Source of the DNA: an uncultured Lachnospiraceae bacterium
GTDB taxonomy: Bacteria; Bacillota; Clostridia; Lachnospirales; Lachnospiraceae
Assembly (NCBI GenBank): GCA_934418125.1
Contig: CAKRWT010000059.1
Coordinates: 1 to 5,423 of the forward strand
Direction: 5' to 3'
Length of the DNA: 5,423 bases
Part shown: positions 1-5,423 of the stretch, one piece after another
Numbering within the stretch: the stretch's first letter is position 1
Layout of the letters: the number at the start of each line of letters is the position of its first letter
Translations under genes and position numbers: made by a program
Notes under the pieces: model-generated
What the model was told of the DNA's origin: nothing
Databases searched by the model: none
Seen by the model: only the letters and a program-made list of their open reading frames with translations

Positions 1-278
1 ATATGAAGCTGGATTGCGATGGCAGAAGGGTTTATATCAAGGAAAAGGAAATCAATCTGACAGCTAAGGAATTTGAGGTGTTGGAGCTTTTGATGAAAAA
101 TCCCGGTAAGGTATACAGCAGAGAGAATCTGTTAAAGCTGATATGGGGAAACGATTATCCGGGAGATGTCAGGACAGTGGACGTACATATCAGAAGACTG
201 CGGGAAAAAATCGAGGAAGTACCAAGTGACCCGGCATATGTACGGACTAAATGGGGTGTGGGTTATTACTTTGCTTAG
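1..278 (+). CDS. OmpR/PhoB-family response regulator, C-terminal DNA-binding domain (5'-partial)
   Basis: This is the C-terminal part of a two-component response regulator that binds DNA in the cytoplasm once its receiver domain is phosphorylated. About 91 codons are visible, against roughly 225-235 for a whole family member, so the receiver domain lies upstream of the window. The ATG at base 3 is probably an internal methionine, because no ribosome binding site can be seen and the domain linker should precede it. The visible part is a complete winged helix: an initial beta sheet (KLDCDGRRVYI), LTAKEFEVLELLMKNPGKV, then LLKLIWG, the recognition helix RTVDVHIRRLREKI, and the wing hairpin ending VRTKWGVGYYF. 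These are hallmark Trans_reg_C features, as in PhoB and WalR. The stop overlaps the start region of the histidine kinase gene, which indicates translational coupling to its cognate sensor. The family is certain; the regulon and exact ortholog cannot be told from this part. Confidence 0.93.
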   Translation, partial: MKLDCDGRRVYIKEKEINLTAKEFEVLELLMKNPGKVYSRENLLKLIWGNDYPGDVRTVDVHIRRLREKIEEVPSDPAYVRTKWGVGYYFA

Positions 279-1743
279 AGATAAATTTTGTAAAATAAAA
301 TTCTTGAGAAGTCTGAAAGTACGAATCTTGCTTATTATGCTTATCGTGGGAATTCTTCCCTGTTTTGTCATGCGATATGCAATCTTACAGAATTATGAGC
401 AGCGTGCCGTCAATGTGAGAACTTCTGATATTACGACACAGTTGCGCATTGTAGCCAATCATCTGATTACCTATCATTATTTACAGGATACTTCCTCGGA
501 GGTTATCAATGCGGAGCTGGAGCAGTTGTCCAATCTGTATGATGGAAGAGTGCTTATTATTAACAATGACCTTCGTATTGTAAAGGATACCTATGGTATC
601 AGTGAGGGGAAAACCAGTATTTCAGAGGAAGTAATTAAGTGTATCCGGGGAGAAAGCACCAGTCAGTATGACAGAGAGAATGGTTATATTGAAATGGCAA
701 TTCCCATTATGGAAACCGTAAGCATGACAGACAGCTCGGCCGGTACAGAGGGACCCAGGGATGTAGTGCGCGGTGTTATGCTGGTTAGTGCTTCTACAGA
801 TTCGATTGTTGTGACGATGGATATTCTGAACAGAAGGGCACTCGTTATAGAAGTGATTGTGATTATTGCGTTGATCGCTCTTGCCGTGGTAGCTTCCAAG
901 ATTCTGATCCGGCCTTTTGAAAAAATTACAGAGGAGCTGAACCAGGCGCAGGAAGGCTATACCAATGACCCGATTAATGTGAAAGATTGTCTGGAAACAG
1001 AGAAAATCGGAGAAGCATTTAACCGGGTGTTAGGCAGAATGAAAATGCTGGATGATTCCAGACAGGAGTTTGTATCGAATGTGTCACACGAACTGAAAAC
1101 ACCGATTACATCCATGAAAGTACTGGCAGATTCCCTGATTACCCAGGAAAATGTGCCGGTTGAACTTTATCAGGAATTTATGGAAGATATTGCTCAGGAG
1201 ATTGAAAGGGAAGATAAAATTATCAGTGATTTACTGTCGCTGGTTAAGATGGACAGAACCGCATCGGATTTAAATATCAGTCAGGTAGACATCAATGTAC
1301 TGGTAGAATTAATCATGAAAAGACTTCGCCCGATTGCCATGAAACAGGATGTGGAGCTGGTTTATGAAAGTGTACGTCCGGTAGTGGCGGCGGTGGATGA
1401 AGTAAAGATAACACTTGTTATATCTAATTTGGTCGAAAATGCAATTAAATATAATAAGGAACATGGATGGGTAAAAGTCACGCTGGATGCAGACCATCAG
1501 TTTTTTGTTGTAGAGGTGGCTGATTCCGGTATCGGGATACCGGAAGAGTCGGTAGAGCATATTTATGAACGTTTCTACCGGGTGGATAAATCCCGGTCAA
1601 GAGAAATTGGTGGTACAGGGCTGGGACTTGCCATTACCAGAAGTGCGATTCTGATGCATCGCGGTTCCATTAAAGTGGTCAGCACAGAGGGAGAGGGAAC
1701 GACCTTTACAGTAAAGATTCCACTGACTTATATAGCGGTGTAA
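256..1743 (+). CDS. Membrane sensor histidine kinase (Cache-like sensor, HAMP, HisKA, HATPase_c)
   Basis: This is the sensor kinase of the two-component pair; it autophosphorylates on histidine and passes the phosphate to the regulator encoded just upstream. Numbering from GTG 256 (495 aa): TM1 about 23-40; an extracytoplasmic region about 41-194 with Cache/PAS-like features (DGRVLIINNDLRIV, later YIEMAIPI and GVMLVSAS); TM2 about 195-217; HAMP about 215-265. HisKA has the H-box SHELKTPITS with phospho-acceptor His278 and a Thr four residues later, as in kinases that also act as phosphatases. HATPase_c has the N-box ENAIKYN (Asn395), G1 box DSGIGIP (Asp423), F-box ERFYRVDKSRS and G2 box GGTGLGL (452-458). 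No catalytic residue is missing. The start is uncertain: in-frame candidates are ATG 238, GTG 256 and TTG 271, all overlapping the regulator's end and none with a strong Shine-Dalgarno. An ATG at 166 would need an overlap of over 100 bases and adds a tail unlike a kinase. The layout resembles WalK/PhoR-type kinases, but the signal is unknown. Confidence 0.95.
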   Translation: MWVITLLRDKFCKIKFLRSLKVRILLIMLIVGILPCFVMRYAILQNYEQRAVNVRTSDITTQLRIVANHLITYHYLQDTSSEVINAELEQLSNLYDGRVLIINNDLRIVKDTYGISEGKTSISEEVIKCIRGESTSQYDRENGYIEMAIPIMETVSMTDSSAGTEGPRDVVRGVMLVSASTDSIVVTMDILNRRALVIEVIVIIALIALAVVASKILIRPFEKITEELNQAQEGYTNDPINVKDCLETEKIGEAFNRVLGRMKMLDDSRQEFVSNVSHELKTPITSMKVLADSLITQENVPVELYQEFMEDIAQEIEREDKIISDLLSLVKMDRTASDLNISQVDINVLVELIMKRLRPIAMKQDVELVYESVRPVVAAVDEVKITLVISNLVENAIKYNKEHGWVKVTLDADHQFFVVEVADSGIGIPEESVEHIYERFYRVDKSRSREIGGTGLGLAITRSAILMHRGSIKVVSTEGEGTTFTVKIPLTYIAV

Positions 1744-1772
1744 GAGTTTTGGAGGATGCCACTGGCAGTCCT

Positions 1773-1777
1773 GGAGG
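1773..1777 (+). promoter_or_regulatory. Ribosome binding site of the GerMN lipoprotein gene (decides its start)
   Basis: GGAGG lies 5 bases before ATG 1783, an acceptable spacing. A second GGAGG at 1751-1755 directly abuts the in-frame ATG at 1756 with no spacer, so that ATG is unlikely to be used. Starting at 1783 also gives a textbook lipoprotein signal peptide (MKRRW plus a hydrophobic core), whereas the longer form adds nine residues, including two acidic ones, before it. Confidence 0.75.
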
Positions 1778-1782
1778 AGAAA

Positions 1783-2721
1783 ATGAAAAGAAGATGGACA
1801 GGGGTATGTCTCCTGCTCTGGGTGTGGGTTATGATTTTATCAGCCTGCGGACAGGCAGAACAGCCACAAAACGGAAAAGATTATCATATTTATTATGTTA
1901 GCAAAGATAAGAGCAAAGTAATAAGCGGCACCTATACAACCCAGACATCGGATACCGAAGCGTTGTTTGCAGAACTGATAGAACAGCTTGGTACACAATC
2001 GGATAAGGCAGAGTATGAACTTTATCTTTCTACAAAGTTTTCTTTGATGAAGCATACGTTGGAGAATGGACTGCTTACGTTGGATTTTGATGAGCGGTAC
2101 CGGGAGCTGGACAGCATTGAGGAGGTACTGGTACGGGCATCTATTGTTAAAACATTGACCCAGATGCCGGAGGTGGAGTATGTGTCTTTTCAGGTACAGG
2201 GAGAACCCATAAGTGACAGTGCCGGTGTTGCTATCGGTATGATGGGAGCGGATACTTTTATCGAGAATACAGGGAATGAAATCAATACCTATGAAAAGGT
2301 AAATCTGCGACTGTATTTTACGAACGCGGAAGGAAATCTGCTGGTAGAGGAAAATCAGAGGAACGTCGTTTACAGCAGCAATATTTCCTTGGAAAAGCTT
2401 GTGGTAGAAAAACTGCTGGAAGGACCTCATACCGAGGGTGTGTATCCTACGTTGAATCCTGACACTAAGATTGTAGGAGTTACTGTAAAAGATGGCACTT
2501 GTTATGTAAACCTTAGCGAAGAATTTTTAAGCCAGCCCTATAATGTAACCTCAAGCGTAACGATTTATTCCATTACGAATTCCTTGGTGGAGTTATCGAA
2601 TATTAACAAAGTGCAGATTTCTGTAAATGGAGAGACTAATATTTCCTATCGGGAGAATGTCAGTCTGAATACCGTATTTGAGCGGAATCTGGATTTGCTT
2701 ACCCCTTCCCAGAGTGAATAG
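1783..2721 (+). CDS. Lipoprotein with tandem GerMN domains
   Basis: This is a predicted membrane-anchored extracytoplasmic lipoprotein of 312 aa. The N-terminus has basic residues (KRR), a hydrophobic core rich in Leu, Trp and Val, and the lipobox LSAC, with Cys22 as the lipidation site followed by a polar linker. Two copies of a GerMN-like fold follow, about 33-145 and 172-285. Each has a stretch like EALFAELIEQL or LEKLVVEKLLEGP, then a hairpin in which a short 'G-x-x-L/Y' strand leads to L-D-F-D-E-R or V-N-L-S-E-E-F, then a helix and a closing strand ending V-Q-G or V-N-G. GerMN domains occur in Bacillus GerM, a sporulation lipoprotein also with two copies, and in actinobacterial LpqB. The gene starts 39 bases after the kinase stop and ends 30 bases before comEC, so it is very likely co-transcribed with them. 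Its place after a kinase suggests a signalling or envelope role like LpqB rather than a purely sporulation role; that is inference. The symbol gerM is withheld because orthology cannot be shown here. Confidence 0.88.
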   Translation: MKRRWTGVCLLLWVWVMILSACGQAEQPQNGKDYHIYYVSKDKSKVISGTYTTQTSDTEALFAELIEQLGTQSDKAEYELYLSTKFSLMKHTLENGLLTLDFDERYRELDSIEEVLVRASIVKTLTQMPEVEYVSFQVQGEPISDSAGVAIGMMGADTFIENTGNEINTYEKVNLRLYFTNAEGNLLVEENQRNVVYSSNISLEKLVVEKLLEGPHTEGVYPTLNPDTKIVGVTVKDGTCYVNLSEEFLSQPYNVTSSVTIYSITNSLVELSNINKVQISVNGETNISYRENVSLNTVFERNLDLLTPSQSE

Positions 2722-2735
2722 TAAAATTGCAGGAA

Positions 2736-2741
2736 AAGGAG
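2736..2741 (+). promoter_or_regulatory. Ribosome binding site of comEC
   Basis: AAGGAG lies 10 bases before ATG 2752, slightly long but within the usual range. It sits in the 30-base gap after the lipoprotein stop, which leaves no room for a separate promoter and supports co-transcription. The MRRP start that it sets is what clostridial ComEC proteins commonly show. Confidence 0.7.
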
Positions 2742-2751
2742 TGAAAGCAAT

Positions 2752-5190
2752 ATGCGAAGACCAGTCTGCCTGTTTGGGCTGGCTTTTGCAGTGATATGGA
2801 GTTTACTGCTCTCTGTCATTCCAGGGCAGACGGCTGCTTATGAAATGCTGGATAAGCAGAGGATAACCATTGCCGGGGTGGTGGAGAGCAAAGAATATAA
2901 GCTGCAAAATCAAAAAGAGATACTCGTGGTTTCTGTGAAACAAGTCTGTGTTTTACAACCGGAGGAAGTATCTTATCTACAACAAATCTTATCCAAATCG
3001 GATAGGGATTCAGAAACAATAAAAATATGGAAACAATATGTGAAGCAAAGTCGCGGTGGCGGCTTACAAGAAGGTAACGTACGGAAACAGAATGGTAAGG
3101 AAAGCTTAGAAGAAGGTGCATGGACGCAGAATGGTAATGACATGTTACAGGAAGAGGTGTCTGGGTCTACAGGCAATGATACTGCCATGAATCAGGAAAG
3201 AGACAGGACATTGCAGGCAAGCAGTATAACAGGCGTGCTCTGTTATATGGAGAAAGGGCAGGAACCCGCCATAGGAAGCCTTGTCATAATAAGTGGAAAA
3301 TTCCGCGCTTTTTGCCATGCCACGAATCCAGGAGAATTCGACAGTGCCGATTACTACCAGATTAACCGAATCCAGGGAAGGCTGATGCAGGGTGCATTGG
3401 AGTACGAAAGTCCTTCTGACCATGCTTTAGGGGAAAAGTTATATCAATGCAGAATCTATCTTGGTCTGTTGCTGGATGCAGTCTATCCGGCAGACAAGGC
3501 AACCATTATGCGGGCAATGCTGTTGGGCGAGAAAGGTGTTCTGGATGCCGATGTGAAAGCCCTTTACCAGCAAAATGGCATCATCCACATTCTGGCAATC
3601 AGCGGATTACACTTGTCTATTTTGGGAATGGGGCTTTATAAGCTGCTTCATAAATGCTATGTGCCCCCAATTGTGAATGTTCCCGTATCCATTGCTTTTA
3701 TGTTTGGATATGGCATGATGACAGGAATGGGCGTTTCCCTGCGCAGGGCGCTTATCATGTTTGCAGTTCATCTGGGAGCTGTGCTTTGTGGCAGAACGTA
3801 TGATATGCTGACGGCAATGTCCGTTGCGGCAGTGACAATTCTGCTCACACAGCCATGGTATCTGACACACAGTGGATTCCTGTTTTCCTTTTGTGCTATT
3901 TGCGGAATTGGTATTCTGCTGCCTGCTATGGAACAGAACCGGGTGTGGGACAGAAAATGGATAAGTGCGGTAGTTTCCAATGTGGGAATTTCTATCAGTA
4001 CTTTGCCAGTTTATTTAAGGTTTTATTATGAAATACCACCTTATTCTGTGCTGTTAAACCTGCTGGTGGTACCATGCATGACAGTCATTATGGTAAGTGG
4101 CGTGGGAACGTTGCTTTTATCTGCACTTTTTCTACCGCTTGGGCACATAACTGCCATACCGGGCACAATGTTATTGACCTTGTATGAAAAGTGCTGTGAA
4201 TTATGTAAGCGACTGCCAAATCATACCTGGATTACCGGCTGCCCACAGAAGTGGCAGATAATCTGCTTTGTCCTGATTCTGGCAGTGGTAATCATGGCAA
4301 ATAAGTATTTAACTAAAATACAGTTTTGGCAGGGAATTCTGGTGGCGTTGATGGTGCTTACGCTGCGGTTTTATGATGGACTGGAAATTACCATGGTAGA
4401 TGTGGGACAGGGGGATTGCATTTATGTAACCGATGGCGGGACGCATATCTTGATTGATGGTGGCAGCAGCGATAAGCAGGCGGTAGCATCGTACCAGATA
4501 CTTCCTTTTTTGAAGTATCGTGGAGTAGCAAGATTAGATGCCATGTTTGTAACACATCCTGACAGCGACCACGAGAATGGTATTTTGGAAATGTTAGATA
4601 ACTATGAAGACAACGGCATTACGATTGATGTGCTGTTGTTACCGGATATAGAAGAATCCTGCCAGAACGAAGATTACAGGAAACTCCGGCAACTGGCAGA
4701 AGAAGCTGGGATAGTCGTACAGACTATCAAACAGGGAGATTGCTTTGGAAGAACAAAAGGTATGCTGCTTACCTGTCTGCATCCACCAGAACAGTATTTG
4801 AATCAGGATACAAATGCCTGTTCCACAGTCTTGTATTTACAATATGGTAATTTTACCGCACTTTTTACAGGAGATTTGGAAGGCGATGGCGAAAGCCTGC
4901 TCTTGGAGGAGCTGCGCCGGCGACAGATACAGAAAATGGATTTATTGAAAGTGGCGCATCATGGTTCCAGAAATTCCAGTACCTGGGAGTTCTTAAATTT
5001 ATTGCAGCCGCAGATAGCTTTGCTTTCTGCTGGAAGAGATAATTCTTACGGACATCCGCACCCTGAAACACTGGAACGCCTGGCAACCTGCGGTGCCCAT
5101 TATTTCTGCACGCAGGATTATGGAGCTGTCACAGTGAAGGTTACCAGGCATGGGAAAATACAGGTGGAAGGGTATGTGAGTGTGAGGTAG
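2752..5190 (+). CDS. comEC: ComEC/Rec2-family DNA internalisation channel
   Basis: This is an 812-aa integral membrane protein of the family that carries single-stranded DNA across the cytoplasmic membrane during natural transformation. Order of parts: one N-terminal membrane segment (about 5-23); a soluble OB-fold (DUF4131-like) region from about 35 to 225, with the family signature NPGEFD at 192-197; the Competence domain with several membrane segments, about 250-515, containing HILAISGLHLS (Ser284, His287) and GVSLRRALIMF; further hydrophobic helices to about 545; then a metallo-beta-lactamase-like domain. This last domain is intact: VDVGQGD (550-555), THPDSDH (His602, Asp604, Asp606, His607), TGDLEGDGE (Asp708), VAHHGS (His736-737) and the C-terminal YGHPHPE (His768). 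In studied ComEC proteins this domain acts as a nuclease on the incoming strand. Length is typical or slightly long. Odd: residues about 100-155 form a polar insert with internal repeats. Intact comEC is common in clostridia never shown to be transformable, so the gene alone does not prove competence. Confidence 0.96.
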   Translation: MRRPVCLFGLAFAVIWSLLLSVIPGQTAAYEMLDKQRITIAGVVESKEYKLQNQKEILVVSVKQVCVLQPEEVSYLQQILSKSDRDSETIKIWKQYVKQSRGGGLQEGNVRKQNGKESLEEGAWTQNGNDMLQEEVSGSTGNDTAMNQERDRTLQASSITGVLCYMEKGQEPAIGSLVIISGKFRAFCHATNPGEFDSADYYQINRIQGRLMQGALEYESPSDHALGEKLYQCRIYLGLLLDAVYPADKATIMRAMLLGEKGVLDADVKALYQQNGIIHILAISGLHLSILGMGLYKLLHKCYVPPIVNVPVSIAFMFGYGMMTGMGVSLRRALIMFAVHLGAVLCGRTYDMLTAMSVAAVTILLTQPWYLTHSGFLFSFCAICGIGILLPAMEQNRVWDRKWISAVVSNVGISISTLPVYLRFYYEIPPYSVLLNLLVVPCMTVIMVSGVGTLLLSALFLPLGHITAIPGTMLLTLYEKCCELCKRLPNHTWITGCPQKWQIICFVLILAVVIMANKYLTKIQFWQGILVALMVLTLRFYDGLEITMVDVGQGDCIYVTDGGTHILIDGGSSDKQAVASYQILPFLKYRGVARLDAMFVTHPDSDHENGILEMLDNYEDNGITIDVLLLPDIEESCQNEDYRKLRQLAEEAGIVVQTIKQGDCFGRTKGMLLTCLHPPEQYLNQDTNACSTVLYLQYGNFTALFTGDLEGDGESLLLEELRRRQIQKMDLLKVAHHGSRNSSTWEFLNLLQPQIALLSAGRDNSYGHPHPETLERLATCGAHYFCTQDYGAVTVKVTRHGKIQVEGYVSVR
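3064..3189 (+). repeat. Decayed in-frame tandem repeat (13-15 codons, three units) inside comEC
   Basis: Three consecutive units encode similar peptides beginning LQEG, LEEG and LQEE: 3064-3105 (14 codons), 3106-3144 (13 codons) and 3145-3189 (about 15 codons). Units 1 and 2 also match at base level: 11 of the first 12 bases agree, and both contain cagaatggtaa. Unit 3 keeps only the start and a GND motif. The encoded stretch is rich in Gly, Asn, Gln, Glu and Lys, lacks hydrophobic positions, and falls within the OB-fold region, so it is probably a flexible surface loop grown by tandem duplication. Confidence 0.7.
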
Positions 5191-5226
5191 GGAAAGCGCT
5201 ACAGAACGTGCAAGAGGACTATGGGC

Positions 5227-5259
5227 GGGTATGGTGATACATAGCTGCCCTCCATACCC
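5227..5259 (+). other. Inverted repeat upstream of the tandem array
   Basis: GGGTATGG at 5227-5234 and its exact reverse complement CCATACCC at 5252-5259 flank a 17-base loop. The right arm is shared with the longer hairpin at 5250-5298, so the two structures exclude each other. No run of T follows, so this is not a standard intrinsic terminator. The 5191-5226 stretch between the comEC stop and this repeat shows no gene and no clear signal. Confidence 0.55.
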
Positions 5260-5298
5260 ACAGAATATCGACTTAGTGGGTATAGAGTGGGTATGGAG
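5250..5298 (+). other. 12-bp perfect inverted repeat at the start of the tandem array
   Basis: CTCCATACCCAC at 5250-5261 is the exact reverse complement of GTGGGTATGGAG at 5287-5298, with a 25-base loop. A nearer partner at 5276-5287 pairs with the same left arm at 11 of 12 positions, leaving a 14-base loop. The left arm is the only inverted copy of the motif that recurs in direct orientation throughout the array. What follows is purine-rich (AAGAAAAAGAG) rather than T-rich, so a terminator on this strand is not supported. Confidence 0.65.
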
Positions 5299-5423
5299 AA
5301 GAAAAAGAGCCAAGAATACCCAAGGAATATCGACCTGGTGGGCATGGAGTGGGTATGGAGAAGAAAAAGAGCCAAGAATACCCAAGGAATATCGACCTGG
5401 TGGGCATGGAGTGGGTATGGAGA
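5257..5423 (+). repeat. 62-bp tandem repeat array, continuing past the window end
   Basis: Units run 5257-5318, 5319-5380 and 5381-5423; the third is cut by the window after 43 bases. Units 2 and 3 are identical where both are visible. Unit 1 differs from unit 2 at six positions, all in its first 28 bases (unit positions 5, 6, 17, 19, 25 and 28). Each unit holds an invariant gaatatcgac core, two adjacent 11-bp copies of GTGGGYATRGA, and a purine-rich stretch AGAAGAAAAAGAG. Because 62 is not a multiple of 3, the array cannot encode an in-frame peptide repeat, so it is read as an intergenic minisatellite-like array. It begins 66 bases after the comEC stop. Its function is unknown. Confidence 0.93.

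Noticed and set aside
1840..2430. Minus-strand open frame of 196 codons opposite the lipoprotein gene
   Set aside because: It is a shadow of a clearly coding + strand gene. The protein is rich in Cys, His, Phe and Tyr, with no recognisable domain and no ribosome site.
1783..2721. Assigning the lipoprotein as the sporulation protein GerM
   Set aside because: The two-domain lipoprotein layout matches, but GerMN domains also occur outside sporulation and the neighbours here are a two-component pair and comEC, so orthology is not supported.
3447..3641. Plus-strand 64-codon open frame within comEC
   Set aside because: It lies in another frame over the conserved ComEC stretch leading to the ISGLH motif, so it is a shadow.
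5220..5298. Possible rho-independent terminator after comEC
   Set aside because: Stems exist, but none is followed by a T run on the + strand; the downstream tract is purine-rich.
4999..5385. Minus-strand open frame of 128 codons starting in the 62-bp repeats and running into comEC
   Set aside because: It is antisense to the conserved C-terminus of comEC. Its first part is translated repeat DNA that shifts frame with each 62-bp unit, and no ribosome site or familiar domain is seen.
5257..5423. Possible CRISPR array
   Set aside because: The 62-bp units abut each other directly with no unique spacers. The whole unit repeats, which is a plain tandem repeat.
5226..5423. Possible DNA-uptake sequence acting with ComEC
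   Set aside because: The motif is seen only in this array and not elsewhere in the window, and uptake sequences are known from some Gram-negative families rather than Firmicutes. Proximity to comEC alone is not evidence.

Overview
The window looks like chromosomal DNA from a Firmicute of class Clostridia, most likely Lachnospiraceae. This is an inference from moderate GC content, strong GGAGG-type ribosome binding sites, the clostridial style of the proteins (for example a ComEC starting MRRP) and the gene order. No species can be named from the sequence alone. All recognisable genes lie on the + strand and are tightly packed, so they read as one operon running from before base 1 to the end of comEC at 5190.

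Region by region: (1) 1-278 is the C-terminal DNA-binding half of an OmpR/PhoB-family response regulator, cut by the window edge. (2) 256-1743 is its partner, a two-transmembrane sensor histidine kinase with an extracellular Cache-like sensor, HAMP, HisKA and HATPase_c, whose start overlaps the regulator's end. (3) 1783-2721 is a lipoprotein with two GerMN domains. (4) 2752-5190 is a full-length ComEC-type DNA-uptake channel with an intact metallo-beta-lactamase-like C-terminal domain; its N-terminal soluble region carries a polar insert made of decayed tandem repeats. (5) 5191-5423 is non-coding: a short leader with overlapping inverted repeats, then a 62-bp tandem repeat array that runs off the window.

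How the genes may work together: the kinase and regulator form a signalling pair. The lipoprotein is anchored on the outer face of the membrane, where the kinase sensor lies. The order regulator-kinase-GerMN lipoprotein resembles the actinobacterial mtrA-mtrB-lpqB operon, which suggests that the lipoprotein modulates the kinase. comEC follows after only 30 bases and is probably co-transcribed. No promoter or convincing intrinsic terminator was seen inside the window. The least explained element is the 62-bp repeat array downstream of comEC with its alternative stem-loops. Nothing else amounts to a demonstrably new system.
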